The notes: generated by a model from the sequence alone, not told the origin. A stretch of 64,000 nucleotides of DNA from Paenibacillus whitsoniae (GCF_003955665.1 NZ_RXHU01000011.1:62001-126000); one strand, 5' to 3'; shown: positions 45,076 to 55,306, counted from the first letter of the stretch. Numbers and translations are program-made.

Positions 45076-47467
45076 TCGAATTCCCTCCCTCAATGTGCCC
45101 ACATGACAACGTGATGCTCTCTGTTTGCAACCCAGGTGAGACGCCGGATAGAGTAAGTTCACCGTGGGTTACACCCGCTTGCACAATAACTAGACAATGG
45201 CCGTTGAACGCCCTTCTGCGGCGGCCTTTGTCCGATTCATGACTGCTTGGATTCCCGTTGCCGACGCCAAGGATCACCCCATCGCCTTCCAAGGTAAACA
45301 CAACCTCATTGTCAGCGGTTGGTACGACACGCCCTTCCTCGTCCACGATCGATACACGGACAAGCGCGACATCGGTCCCGTCCGCCAGCAGCTCAGTGCG
45401 ATCCGCCTCCAGACTAATCCTCGCAGGTGCGCCTGTGGTTCCCACGCGTTTCACGGCATGAACCCGGCCCGCCTTATACGCGGTCGCCACCAATTCACCT
45501 GGCATATAGGGAATATGCCAAACCAGATGCCCGGCTTTGATCATCGGCTGGATGCCTAAGCTGCGGCCGTTCAAGGCAAGTTCAATCTCATCCCCGTTCG
45601 AATAAACCCAGACCTCAATCGGTTCGCCCTGTCGGTCAGTCCAATTCCAATGCGGCAGGATATGAATCATCGGCTCGTCGGTCCAGACGGATTTGATGTA
45701 ATAATACACATCCTTCGGAAAGCCGCACATATCCATGATGCCAAAATGCGAATTAATGCACGGCCAACGGTAAGGCGTCGGCTCGCCTCGATAATCGAAT
45801 CCTGTCCAGAGGAAAATACCGGTTAAAAAAGGATTCGTCAAAAGTTCATTCCAAGCCTGCTCCACGGTGCAAGACCAGGAAGGCATGTAGACGCCTTCGT
45901 AAGCCGGGCAATAGCCGCGATCCGTGTCCGTTTCATAGATGCCTCGGGTGGTCGTACTGCTCGCGCTCTCGCTTCCGATCATGATGCGGGAAGCATATGC
46001 CCGGTGATCGCGAATATCCTGCTGATGGCGCTGGCCATAGTTATATCCCACCACATCGACTTGTTCACTGTAGGTACCAGTGTTCCAGCCATGGTTCATC
46101 GCGGCCAGCGTCGGCCGAGTCGGATCAAGATGCCGCGTTACATTATGCTGCGTACGCAATATCCGAGCCCCCATGCGTGTGCCTTCCAGAATCTCCTCGT
46201 TTTCCATGCACCAGAGGATAATCGAGGGATGGTTGCGGTCCCGCAGAATCATGCTCGTCAGATCGGCGATGCCGCCTGGCGAGCTGTCCAGCTTGCGATT
46301 CTCGTCGATGACCATGATGCCCATGCGATCGCACAGCTCCAGTAGCTCAGGCGTCGGCGGATGATGCGCGCTGCGGTAAGCGTTGCAGCCCATCTCTTTC
46401 AGCAGCTCCAGCCTGTAGGCGATCACGCGATCCGGCAGCGCGACGCCAACGCCGGCAAAATCCTGATGATTGCAAGTCCCCTTTAGCACAGTGGGCTCCC
46501 CATTCAGTAGAAAGCCATTTCTCGTAAACGCGATGCTGCGAATGCCGAATGTCGTCGTATAACGGTCGATTAGCTCGCCTTCCACGAGGATCTCAGAAAT
46601 GAGTGTATACAAGGCCGGTGAGTCCGGAGACCATCTTTGCGGCATTGGAACTTCAAGAATTTGCTCCATTTCACATTCATCCAGTATAGCTGCCGTGGCG
46701 TAATCGGAAACGGCCGCGACGAATTGACCCTCCGGATCAACAATTGTAGAGATCAGCTGATACGTCTGTGTCTCTTCACCCTCCTGCTGCACAACGGTAC
46801 GGATGGCAACCTGTGCGGATGCTTCCGTCACCAGCGGCGTCGTCACATACGTCCCCCAGTGTCCGATGTGCAGCGGGTTCGTTGTCTGAAGCCACACATG
46901 CCGATAGATGCCCCCGCCTTCGTACCACCAGCCTTCGCAGCGGCTTGCATCCACTTTCACAACAATTATATTGCTGCCCTCATCGCCATAACGAAGAACA
47001 TCTGACAGATCGTAATAAAAGCTCGTATAACCGCTTGCGTTGGTACCCACCAAATGCCCATTCACCCAGACGGTCGATACCCCCATCACCCCGTCAAAAT
47101 GGAGCGTAATTCGCTTCCCCTCATCCTCAAAAGGCACGTTGAACATTTTCCGATAAACACCGATGCCAGTCGGCAAATAGCCATGACTACCCGGTCGGCT
47201 GCCCAGATTCGGGTCATTGACGAAGCTTCCTTCGACGACCCAATCATGAGGAAGGGACACTTTTCGCCAATCCTTTGGAACCGCCGCGTCCGCAGTTTCC
47301 GCATCAACATAGGCAATGTTCAGCCATTCGCCTTCTTCCTGCTTGCCGCAGTCCGTGATGCCACCTGTCATGCCTGCTTTCACCGCGTATTTGACCGGGA
47401 TATCCCCCTGATGAAAATACCAGTTTGCATCAAACCGCTCTTTGCTTCTGCCCTGCAGATTCTTCAT
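45056..47467 (-). CDS. GH2-family glycosidase (beta-galactosidase-like)
   Basis: An 803-residue protein with the GH2 order: sugar-binding domain (80-195; GVYRKMFNVPF, VWVNGHLVGTNASGYTSF), Ig-like domain (200-310), TIM barrel (310-610) and C-terminal Ig-like domains including a DUF4982/BIG-type end. Acid/base Glu424 lies in WCMENEE, and nucleophile Glu500 in IGSESASSTTTRG, a motif typical of galactosidase-type GH2. No signal peptide. It starts the GH2-esterase-GH95 operon and is divergent from the AraC regulator at 47605. Beta-galactoside is most likely; beta-glucuronide or mannoside cannot be excluded. Confidence 0.92.
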   Translation of the reverse strand: MKNLQGRSKERFDANWYFHQGDIPVKYAVKAGMTGGITDCGKQEEGEWLNIAYVDAETADAAVPKDWRKVSLPHDWVVEGSFVNDPNLGSRPGSHGYLPTGIGVYRKMFNVPFEDEGKRITLHFDGVMGVSTVWVNGHLVGTNASGYTSFYYDLSDVLRYGDEGSNIIVVKVDASRCEGWWYEGGGIYRHVWLQTTNPLHIGHWGTYVTTPLVTEASAQVAIRTVVQQEGEETQTYQLISTIVDPEGQFVAAVSDYATAAILDECEMEQILEVPMPQRWSPDSPALYTLISEILVEGELIDRYTTTFGIRSIAFTRNGFLLNGEPTVLKGTCNHQDFAGVGVALPDRVIAYRLELLKEMGCNAYRSAHHPPTPELLELCDRMGIMVIDENRKLDSSPGGIADLTSMILRDRNHPSIILWCMENEEILEGTRMGARILRTQHNVTRHLDPTRPTLAAMNHGWNTGTYSEQVDVVGYNYGQRHQQDIRDHRAYASRIMIGSESASSTTTRGIYETDTDRGYCPAYEGVYMPSWSCTVEQAWNELLTNPFLTGIFLWTGFDYRGEPTPYRWPCINSHFGIMDMCGFPKDVYYYIKSVWTDEPMIHILPHWNWTDRQGEPIEVWVYSNGDEIELALNGRSLGIQPMIKAGHLVWHIPYMPGELVATAYKAGRVHAVKRVGTTGAPARISLEADRTELLADGTDVALVRVSIVDEEGRVVPTADNEVVFTLEGDGVILGVGNGNPSSHESDKGRRRRAFNGHCLVIVQAGVTHGELTLSGVSPGLQTESITLSCGHIEGGNSNDQSQL

Positions 47468-47560
47468 GAAGCCGCCTCTTCCCTGGAAGATGATAACAAA
47501 ATATAAGTATATTAAACATTATATTTTCAACGTTAACCTTCAACAATCAGAGGATATTTA

Positions 47561-47582
47561 TGTTAATATAAAAATATTAACA
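47561..47582. promoter_or_regulatory. 22-bp palindrome in the divergent GH2/araC region
   Basis: TGTTAATAT and ATATTAACA flank AAAA. It lies 22 bases before the AraC start and 93 before GH2. It is likely an operator, or an AT-rich promoter element of the regulator. Confidence 0.4.
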
Positions 47583-47604
47583 TTAATTTTGCGAGGCGAT
47601 CCGA

Positions 47605-48432
47605 TTGAAGCCACTATTCTGGAATGTCATGACCGACATTGACTTTCGCTTACCGCTTCATCTGCTCTCCACTGGCTATTGGCCGCATCAGCCCCACGTG
47701 GAACGCAAAGACGGCTATAGAGCTTTTCAATGGCTGCAATGCACGGATGGCCAGGGAATTCTTGAGATGGAAGGTACGTCTTACACCGTAAGCAAAGGAC
47801 AAGGCATGCTGCTGTACCCCGGTGTTCCTCACCGGTACACCCCGGAACAGGCTCCGTGGACAATCTATTGGGTCGAATTTAGTGGACATCTGGCGCCATC
47901 AATGCTGCAGTCCTTTCACTTCCATAGCTCGACGGTTCTTTATCTTACAAAACCAGAGCTCTTGCTTTCGCGCATGCATGAGCTGAATCGGCTGTTTCCC
48001 GTGCGCTCGCCGGGCACTGCTTATGAAAGCTCACAACTGCTCTATGGACTGTTGGTGGAGCTGTTCCGCTTCAGCTCCACGACTGAGCTGCGCTCTAATC
48101 GAGAGCCTTATGAACAGTTGGCACCAGTTCTCGCTTATATCGAGCAGCACTTTAACGAGCCAATCTCGCTGCAAGACCTGGCGGACTGCTTGTCCGTCAC
48201 ACCGCATTATCTTTGCGTCCTCTTTCAGCAGACGTTCGGCACCCGGCCGTTTGAATACATGAACCGCTACCGCATCCATCGCGCGAAGCTGCTGCTTCAG
48301 CAGGCACCGGAGCAGAAAATTCAGACGATTACCAAGCAGGTTGGCTTTGAAAGTCCGAGCTATTTCATTAAGGTATTTAAGCAGCTCGAAGGCATGACGC
48401 CAAATGCATTTCGCCGATTATACGTCACGTGA
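47605..48432 (+). CDS. AraC-family regulator with cupin sensor domain
   Basis: A 275-residue protein. The N-terminal cupin (about 25-150; GILEMEGTSYTVSKGQGMLLYP, GVPHRYTPEQAPWTIYWVEF) probably binds a sugar. The C-terminal double helix-turn-helix (170-275) shows EPISLQDLADCLSVTPHYL and QVGFESPSYFIKVFKQLEGMTPNAF. The start is TTG 47605 with GAGG eight bases upstream; the ATG at 47629 has no ribosome site. It is divergent from the GH2 operon and is its probable activator. Confidence 0.92.
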   Translation: MKPLFWNVMTDIDFRLPLHLLSTGYWPHQPHVERKDGYRAFQWLQCTDGQGILEMEGTSYTVSKGQGMLLYPGVPHRYTPEQAPWTIYWVEFSGHLAPSMLQSFHFHSSTVLYLTKPELLLSRMHELNRLFPVRSPGTAYESSQLLYGLLVELFRFSSTTELRSNREPYEQLAPVLAYIEQHFNEPISLQDLADCLSVTPHYLCVLFQQTFGTRPFEYMNRYRIHRAKLLLQQAPEQKIQTITKQVGFESPSYFIKVFKQLEGMTPNAFRRLYVT

Positions 48433-48483
48433 ACCTTTCCGCCCCTGATCCTCGTTCCACCATGCAGGCTACCTCCAAAAAAA

Positions 48484-48519
48484 CAAGTCCATACCGCCTT
48501 CACTCACGGTTTGGACTTG
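48484..48519. terminator. Bidirectional terminator between araC and the cohesin-SLH gene
   Basis: CAAGTCCA and TGGACTTG enclose TACCG/CGGTT. On the minus strand it is followed by TTTTTTTGG, ideal for terminating the cohesin-SLH gene ending at 48588. On the plus strand it closes the AraC gene with ATGTTTT. Confidence 0.8.
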
Positions 48520-48587
48520 ATGTTTTAGAACGATTAACCCAATATGCTTTCCCTGACTATTTTCATGTAACAAAAAAACGATATCGG

Positions 48588-51500
48588 CTATTTATTTTTT
48601 AGCAGATTAAATCTGTCCATCACTCTCGCTAAAATCACGGCGATTTCTGCACGAGACGCCGTCCCTTGCGGATTAAGGTCGACACCATCGCCTTCCACCA
48701 GCCCAAGTTCGATCATAAAAGCCATACTGGTTCTGGCATATGGAGCGACTAGCTGCGCATCCTTAAACTTGAGCAATACCGTTTCATTTCCTTGCACGTT
48801 GAGCGGTTGGGAGGCTTGAAGCGCCCGAACAATCAGAACAATCAGATCCTGCCTGCTAATCGCTTGCTCCGGCAGGGCGATATTCTCGCCTGTTCCGTTC
48901 ACGATGCCCAACGCCTTTGCAACCCCCATAGGTTGATAATAGTAATCATCAGGAGCAACATCTTTAAAATTCTCTTTAAGATCAGCCTTAATCCCTAGCG
49001 CGCGTACAATCAAAGTAATGATATCCGCTCTTGATGCCGTTTTGCCAGGCTCAAACGTCGTAGGCGAAGTGCCTTGGATAATCCCTTTCGCCGTTAATGT
49101 CTCAATCGCTTTGGATGCCCAGTTATAGCTCGGCGTGACATCCTTGAACGGCGTTACGACCGGCTCCTTCGGCTGAGAGGGAACGGAGGGATTCGGCTTC
49201 TCTTCCTTCGGTGGGGTAGCCGGAACACCCGCTGGTGGAGTAGACGGCGTATCTTCCGATAACGTGCGGACCGTTACGCTTGGCCCATCCGTCGTCCAGT
49301 TGTCCTCGGCATCTCCTGCCTGTACGCTGAAGGTGTAGGAGGTCCCTTCTTGCAGCTCTGTAACTGTGTAGCTTCTTGCGGAGCCATCGACGGTCGCAAT
49401 CAAGCTGCTGCCATTATATATGCGATACTGCGTGACACCGACTTCATCTGTCGCCTCCGTCCAGGTTAGACTAGCTCCGTGATAACCGACTTGATCGGCC
49501 GTTACCTGCCGATTCGCTGGCCATGCGGGAGGGATGATGTCCACTTTCGTTCCCGCGAGGATTGAGCTAGGAATCACTTGAATGACCTGATCTTGATTCA
49601 ATATGGCGACATGCATGTCCTGGACGCGAAATTGAACAGTTGCGCCAGGATGTTGCACCTGAAACTCCAGCGTGGCGATACCCGTGTGGCTGGAAGCGGA
49701 AGTTTCATCCGCGTTGCCAACTTTCGTAGCTAGGTAATCAACGATCCCAGCGCCTGTTGTCACCATACTTTGATAACCGGTTGGCTGATTTCCAAGCTCG
49801 TAAAGTGTATCGGTGGCTGTAACTTGACTCGTCGTCCCAATAAATAATTCCGGTCTCACATTGAGCAGCTGCAGTTCGTTTGGATCCCATTGCAATTGCG
49901 TTCGCACCGCATAGATGGGCCCCTGAACATCTTGACCGCTTACTGTGCCGGCGGCAACCTTAACTTGAATCGTTGAATCGTTATGACTGGTTCTCAGTGT
50001 AAAATCTTGGGAAGCCCCCTCGCCAACAACCGTAATTGTGACTGTTGCCATCGCCGATCCGTAGCCCACGATAACACGCGTAGTCCCGCTGCGCAGTGCA
50101 GTAACTTTCCCCGTGGCATCCACTTGTAAAATAGACGGGTCCTCCACTTGAAAAGTAGATTGCGATGTTACGTCGATTTCGCTGCCGTCAGCGTTTAGGC
50201 GGCTGACGACGGTCGCATGCAATGCGCCGATGGCCAGCGAATACGCTGTTTGATCCAGCTTCAAAGAGGATACTCTGACAGGGAATGTAACAGATTGAGC
50301 GCCGTATGTAACGGTAATCACGGTGCTCCCTTGCGCTAACGCCACGACCTTCCCTTGCGCGTCCACGTCTGCGACTTCATGATTCGCGGATTGATAAGCG
50401 GCTAGCTGCGTGATGTCGTACGTTTGACCGTCCGAATATACCGCCTTCGTCACGCTCGCTGCTGACCCCCCAATGGATAAATCCATCCCACCGGAACCCG
50501 GGGAGACCAAGTTCAGATTTTGCAAAATCGGCAAAACCGTTATCGTCGAAGTAGCTGTTTTATCGCCATAGGTCGCTGTAAGCACAGACGTTCCATAATG
50601 AAGCGCCTGAATCAAACCGCTGCTGACGTCGACGTAAGCCACGGCAGGATTGCTGGAGACGAATACCGCACCAGGCAAACCATTCGCTTGAATTGGCCCG
50701 GAGGAATAGACTGCCGTTAAGACGGAGATGAGCTGCTGGCCCTCGTTTAACAAGTAATCAGCTTGATCAAGCTGAACATCATTCAGCACATTTCCAGGCG
50801 TAACCGTCACTGTAGAAGTGGCGGTAAGGCCGCCGAACGACGCCGTAATAACGGCTGTTCCTAACGCATTTCCCTTAACGTTCCCACTGGCATCGACTGC
50901 AGCAATCGAAGAATTGGAAGAGCTGTACGTTACATTATCCGTAATGTCAACGCTGTGATCGCTGTACACCGCACTCACTTGCGACGCATGGGCGCTGTTG
51001 AGAGAAAGGTGATACGCGGATTCCATGCTGAGCGAATCCGGCAGCTGATCGACGAACAGATCATCGAATTGGATTGTTCCTTGCTGCGCTTTATCCATGG
51101 AGTAGCGAATCAGTGTCAATGTGTCTGTATTCGCCGTCGTATCCCTGAAAGAGAAGGCAGTCGCTTTTTTAACCCCATCGATGTACGCATCATATTTCTT
51201 TGTTACGGTATCCAGCACAAATTGTATGTTATACCATTTTCCCGCTTGAAATCCGGTTAGAATCGCGGAGCTGGAGCTCCCGTTGTATGCGTTAATATTG
51301 GCGCCGACTACGGACAAAGAGATCATGTTGTAGCTTGTGCCGGCACCGTACACATACGGGGCGGACTTAGTGCCAGTCGTTTCGTCTGTTTTCAAGCGAT
51401 ATCCGATGATGGCTTTGCCCGAAACGGAAAGATTTTTCCGATCCAGCGTAAGATTGCTCGTCGCGGTCGTTGTCGTTTTCTCGAGCCGCACGCTTTTATT

Positions 51501-51719
51501 CGCTGGATCGGCAGCATCCGCAACGACGCGGATGCTGCCATCCGGCGTAAGTGTCGGCGTCCAATTCGGCGCAGAAAAGTTGCCGACCGGCAGCGAGTTG
51601 AAGTTCTCATCTGTTCCGACGGTTGCAGCCGCAAAGGCTGTTCCCACGATCAAGCCAAATACGTTCAAGAATAAACTGCCTGCCAGCGTCATAGCCATAT
51701 ATTTCTGTTTTCGATTCAC
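48588..51719 (-). CDS. Secreted cohesin-like, SLH-anchored surface protein (scaffoldin-like)
   Basis: A protein of 1043 residues. The signal peptide ends near GTAFAAA. Then follow a LamG-like beta-sandwich (about 35-230), four BIG2-type Ig repeats (235-308, 316-397, 402-485, 487-566), a cohesin-like domain (573-730; AVRTQLQWDPNELQLLNV, GIATLEFQV, FRVQDMHVAILNQD), an FN3 domain (732-820), a Pro-rich linker and three SLH domains (858-1040; TASRADIITLIVRALG, AISRQDLIVLIVRAL, TASRAEIAVILARVM). I take GTG 51719 as start (AAGGAAGG eight bases upstream); a GTG at 51728 abuts that site. The SLH domains anchor it to the cell wall. The gene is 14 bases after a dockerin-bearing protein gene, so it is probably that protein's receptor. 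Confidence 0.85.
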   Translation of the reverse strand: MNRKQKYMAMTLAGSLFLNVFGLIVGTAFAAATVGTDENFNSLPVGNFSAPNWTPTLTPDGSIRVVADAADPANKSVRLEKTTTTATSNLTLDRKNLSVSGKAIIGYRLKTDETTGTKSAPYVYGAGTSYNMISLSVVGANINAYNGSSSSAILTGFQAGKWYNIQFVLDTVTKKYDAYIDGVKKATAFSFRDTTANTDTLTLIRYSMDKAQQGTIQFDDLFVDQLPDSLSMESAYHLSLNSAHASQVSAVYSDHSVDITDNVTYSSSNSSIAAVDASGNVKGNALGTAVITASFGGLTATSTVTVTPGNVLNDVQLDQADYLLNEGQQLISVLTAVYSSGPIQANGLPGAVFVSSNPAVAYVDVSSGLIQALHYGTSVLTATYGDKTATSTITVLPILQNLNLVSPGSGGMDLSIGGSAASVTKAVYSDGQTYDITQLAAYQSANHEVADVDAQGKVVALAQGSTVITVTYGAQSVTFPVRVSSLKLDQTAYSLAIGALHATVVSRLNADGSEIDVTSQSTFQVEDPSILQVDATGKVTALRSGTTRVIVGYGSAMATVTITVVGEGASQDFTLRTSHNDSTIQVKVAAGTVSGQDVQGPIYAVRTQLQWDPNELQLLNVRPELFIGTTSQVTATDTLYELGNQPTGYQSMVTTGAGIVDYLATKVGNADETSASSHTGIATLEFQVQHPGATVQFRVQDMHVAILNQDQVIQVIPSSILAGTKVDIIPPAWPANRQVTADQVGYHGASLTWTEATDEVGVTQYRIYNGSSLIATVDGSARSYTVTELQEGTSYTFSVQAGDAEDNWTTDGPSVTVRTLSEDTPSTPPAGVPATPPKEEKPNPSVPSQPKEPVVTPFKDVTPSYNWASKAIETLTAKGIIQGTSPTTFEPGKTASRADIITLIVRALGIKADLKENFKDVAPDDYYYQPMGVAKALGIVNGTGENIALPEQAISRQDLIVLIVRALQASQPLNVQGNETVLLKFKDAQLVAPYARTSMAFMIELGLVEGDGVDLNPQGTASRAEIAVILARVMDRFNLLKNK

Positions 51720-51733
51720 GCTGCTCACCTTCC

Positions 51734-54700
51734 TTATGGCTGATCGGTCAGCGGCCGCATGTAGAAGCCTAGCTGCCCAAGATCCGCCGTGTCGATTTGC
51801 CCGTCGCCGTTAAGGTCGTAGGCATAGGGGAACTGCTCCGGGTTGCCTCCACGCGTCTTGCCCATTTGGCTGCGAAGCGCTGCCAAATCGATACCGCCGA
51901 TGGCGTGTCCGTCAATCAGCGCGGTTCTGCCTGCTTTGTCGATGAACAACGCATGACCATCGTGCAGCACAAGCTTCATGCCTTCATCTTCAATGGTCAA
52001 GGCACGGAGCACATCCGTCCGGTTCTCGTATTTAGCGACAGATTTGGACGTGAAGCCGGTTGCCCCGGCGTTCGGTTCAATTTTACTCACGAAATACACC
52101 CAATCGCCTTCCTTATACTCAGCCGCTATCGTACTATCCGTCACTTGAACAGTAATTTTGTCTGTGTTGGCAAACTGCACGATCGTGCCGTTATTCGCCG
52201 AAGATCGAACGTTAGTCGGATCCCAAAGCGCCTTTGAGTACAAATCGTCCATGATTTTACCCGGTGTCGTCACGAATCCAGCGCTTAGCGCGCCCTCATC
52301 TGCGATGGACAGCCAGGTTGGCTTGGTGGCGCCCCCTGCCGGCGCACTCTCCGCCTTCAGCATCGGAAAGCCTGTCACTCTGGAGGTGCCCGCCACAAAG
52401 GCCTGTGTGCTAACAGCACCGGCATCCTTCGCCAAGTCCAGAAGTGGCGTGCCGTCGATGCCATACAACCCGTTGATGCGCACTCGGTCAGGTTCAGTCG
52501 CTCCCGGCGCATAAGCGCGTTGCGGAACGGACATGTACGGCAGTCCGATCAGTTCGCCAAGTGATAAAAAACGCTGCGTTGAGCCGAATCGAACCGCGAG
52601 CACGTTGTAAAGCGAAGTGCCGTTAGTGATCGTGTATTGTTGCGTCATATTCACCCCGTTCGACGCTTTGCCGTCATCTTGCCGTACATAATAATTAGGC
52701 AGTGCCTGGTTAAGGGTGGTTTGCTTCACATCGTCGTACTGGCGGCTGCCGTCCGCCGCTTGCGCGTACCAGCCGTTAATCCGGTCAATCTTGGGGAATC
52801 CCGGTTTATCCGGATCGGCTATGCCTGTATCATACAAGCTCTCCATGAAATCCGTGCCGGAGACGGAAACGTTCAGCGGCTGCTTGTTGTCCGGCTTGAA
52901 GTAAGCCGAAACGCTTCCTTTTCGCAAACTGTTCATTTCCAGCTTCTGCGGCTGCGTGCGATCCCAAGGGTAGTGCGAAATCGTTTCGTACATCAACATC
53001 GGCCCATGAACGGCGAGATGCCCCAGATTCGCTGTATCTCCATACGTCAACGTCGGAGAAGAGAAGGATTTGATTAAAAAGCGCCCAAGATCAGCCTCCA
53101 GCGCGTGTCCCCAATAGGACAGACCCGAGAAATTCCCCATATTATAAGCGGAGCTGCCGCCTTCATTGTGGCGTGAACCTGCAAAAATCCACCCGTCCGC
53201 CGCCATTCTGACGTTAAAATAGCTGGCCATTTCCATGCCGTCTTGATATAGCAGATCCCTAAGATCGCGATAACCCGCATCATGGTCCGGCAATTCCTGC
53301 ATAATGCCGGCCAAATCACTCAGAGAAACACCCGCATAACTGACATCGAAGCCATTCACTTCATAAAAAATGTTATAGCCGTCAATATTCTGACGAGCCG
53401 CTTTGCGCACACCACCTGTGGCCGGCGGCAAGTTCGTGCCCGCGAGTCCAATCGCATAGTAATCGCGAATCTCCTGCTTCAAGGCGTCATCCTGCGTAAT
53501 ATTCGCCATCTGAATGCCGCCGAGCAGCGCAACGAGCGTCTGGTTCATCGATTGCTGCGTGTTGAATTGCACGACGCGAGTAATCCATCTCCACATGGAT
53601 AGCGCCTTCGCTTTGGCATCTGCAAGCTGATCGGTCGTAAACAAGCCTTCGCCATATTGGATGGCTGTCGCCAGATTGTGCAGGCCGAATGCGGTTGTCG
53701 GATAATCGGCCCCCGTCGTCGCCCCGCTGACAGCATAAGGCACATAGATCTCGCCGCTGTTTGCCATGCTCGGCATTAATTTATTTGCATTGGCGAGATT
53801 ATCGATGGTCGTAACGCGATTTTTCAAATAAAAGGTGAGGCCGTCGCGTGTTCGCTTGGCAAGCTCATCATTTGTTTTCCCCGTGCGTGTCCAGTTGAAC
53901 GCCAGCATACCGACGGTTCCCAAGCCGGCTTCCGTACTGCTCGCCTGTTGATCTACACCAATGTACGAAACATTGTCGAAGGTCACCGTTCCCACAGCAC
54001 GATTGCTGCGCAATTCAATGCGCACATAATACACCGGATACGGCGTATCGAATACGCCAGAGATTGTCCCCCACTGCCCCTCCGTTGGAGCGCCATAAAA
54101 GCTGGTGCTGCCGATCGGCTGCTTATTCATATCGAGATAAACAAGCCGCGCTTCAACGCTGTGCGCATCTGCCGCGACAAAGCCCGCATCGGTTTTGTAG
54201 TTCACGTTAAAAATGCGATAGTCGCCGCCAAATTGGCGCGTCCCGTTCCCTGATGCCGATACCGTGTTGCTTAGCAATGCAACCGTTGAAGCGGAAGTTG
54301 AAGCGATGCGCCCCCCTTTGCCGCTGCTCCCGCCTGCCGCAGATACAGTCACTGCAGCCGCAGGTCCGATTTCCTGCACCGCTGTCCAGGAGGCTGAAGT
54401 TTCAAATCCGGCATTCGGCACAGCGGCCGTTCCTTTTGTAGCATACGGAATCTGATCACTGCCTGCCGACGTGTCGACACGCATGAGGCGAACGCCGTCC
54501 CACTGGACGCTGCCTTGCGTGCCATCAATGCCCGCTTGCACGAGAATGCTCGCCGGCTGGATGGATGGAACGGTCACGAGCCCGCGAATTTCCTGCCACC
54601 CCGTCAGGCCGCTCTTGCCCTGGAACACGTAGGGACTTCCCAATGGCTGTCCACTGCCGTCCAAGAACGTAACTTTGCCGTAGATCCCTTGCCCACCGGA

Positions 54701-55306
54701 TGGGACGGATGCCTGTTCCGCTTGATAGAATGCGCTGAAAATCATCAAACTGCCGGGCGTTAGCGTGACATCTGCCGGAGCAGAATAATCGACCATCACA
54801 TGCACCGGGTTGCTGATCTGCTGGACAAGGGCCGCACTCGCTGCCGACGAGGCCGACATATCCACATACCGCTTGCCCTCCAGCGCGGAAGTATAATCCG
54901 CCTGCCAGTTCACATTCACGCCGTTTGGCGTTCCGCTTAATCCATCTGTCGCTGTCCACCCCTCCGGCAGCACTGTGGTTCCTTGTTCAAAACCGTAATT
55001 CGCAACTATGTTGCCAGCCGTCAGATTGGTGCCGGAGACGTAAACTTTTTGCGGATAATTATCAAAACGTCCGTCCGGCTGCTGATTAGCAATCAGATTC
55101 TGCTGAAAGAAGTTCAGCATCGTTTCGCTTTTCGCCAGATCCGGATATACATTATCGACCCGATCGTAGTAAATCGGCGTATCCGGCGTCATTGGAGCCG
55201 GATCGGCCGCTAACACTGCCGGACCGCCAGCAGAAACAAGGAGCAAGGAAGCCAGCGCAAGCGACTTCCACCGGTTATTTCGAGCATGTTTAAACAAAAA
55301 TTGCAT
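51734..55306 (-). CDS. Secreted multidomain probable polysaccharide lyase with C-terminal dockerin-like segment
   Basis: A protein of 1190 residues. The signal peptide ends near AVLAADP. A short helical piece (50-90) precedes two CBM4/9-like jelly-roll domains (95-278 and 293-450, each beginning with NYGFE/NAGFE and ending in FDNV or WDGV). A helical module (455-770) with FNTQQSMNQTLVALLGG, GFDVSYAGVSLSDLAG and SRHNEGGSSAYNMGNFSG looks like an alpha/alpha toroid, and 770-1120 is beta-rich. This is the layout of PL8/heparinase-type lyases, though I cannot assign a family. Residues 1138-1184 end in DLNGDGQIDTADLGQLGFYM, a canonical dockerin calcium loop (D1164 to D1175); the first repeat (IGGIDLAALRSQMG) keeps the helix but lacks the loop. 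GGGAGGG precedes ATG. Confidence 0.82.
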   Translation of the reverse strand: MQFLFKHARNNRWKSLALASLLLVSAGGPAVLAADPAPMTPDTPIYYDRVDNVYPDLAKSETMLNFFQQNLIANQQPDGRFDNYPQKVYVSGTNLTAGNIVANYGFEQGTTVLPEGWTATDGLSGTPNGVNVNWQADYTSALEGKRYVDMSASSAASAALVQQISNPVHVMVDYSAPADVTLTPGSLMIFSAFYQAEQASVPSGGQGIYGKVTFLDGSGQPLGSPYVFQGKSGLTGWQEIRGLVTVPSIQPASILVQAGIDGTQGSVQWDGVRLMRVDTSAGSDQIPYATKGTAAVPNAGFETSASWTAVQEIGPAAAVTVSAAGGSSGKGGRIASTSASTVALLSNTVSASGNGTRQFGGDYRIFNVNYKTDAGFVAADAHSVEARLVYLDMNKQPIGSTSFYGAPTEGQWGTISGVFDTPYPVYYVRIELRSNRAVGTVTFDNVSYIGVDQQASSTEAGLGTVGMLAFNWTRTGKTNDELAKRTRDGLTFYLKNRVTTIDNLANANKLMPSMANSGEIYVPYAVSGATTGADYPTTAFGLHNLATAIQYGEGLFTTDQLADAKAKALSMWRWITRVVQFNTQQSMNQTLVALLGGIQMANITQDDALKQEIRDYYAIGLAGTNLPPATGGVRKAARQNIDGYNIFYEVNGFDVSYAGVSLSDLAGIMQELPDHDAGYRDLRDLLYQDGMEMASYFNVRMAADGWIFAGSRHNEGGSSAYNMGNFSGLSYWGHALEADLGRFLIKSFSSPTLTYGDTANLGHLAVHGPMLMYETISHYPWDRTQPQKLEMNSLRKGSVSAYFKPDNKQPLNVSVSGTDFMESLYDTGIADPDKPGFPKIDRINGWYAQAADGSRQYDDVKQTTLNQALPNYYVRQDDGKASNGVNMTQQYTITNGTSLYNVLAVRFGSTQRFLSLGELIGLPYMSVPQRAYAPGATEPDRVRINGLYGIDGTPLLDLAKDAGAVSTQAFVAGTSRVTGFPMLKAESAPAGGATKPTWLSIADEGALSAGFVTTPGKIMDDLYSKALWDPTNVRSSANNGTIVQFANTDKITVQVTDSTIAAEYKEGDWVYFVSKIEPNAGATGFTSKSVAKYENRTDVLRALTIEDEGMKLVLHDGHALFIDKAGRTALIDGHAIGGIDLAALRSQMGKTRGGNPEQFPYAYDLNGDGQIDTADLGQLGFYMRPLTDQP

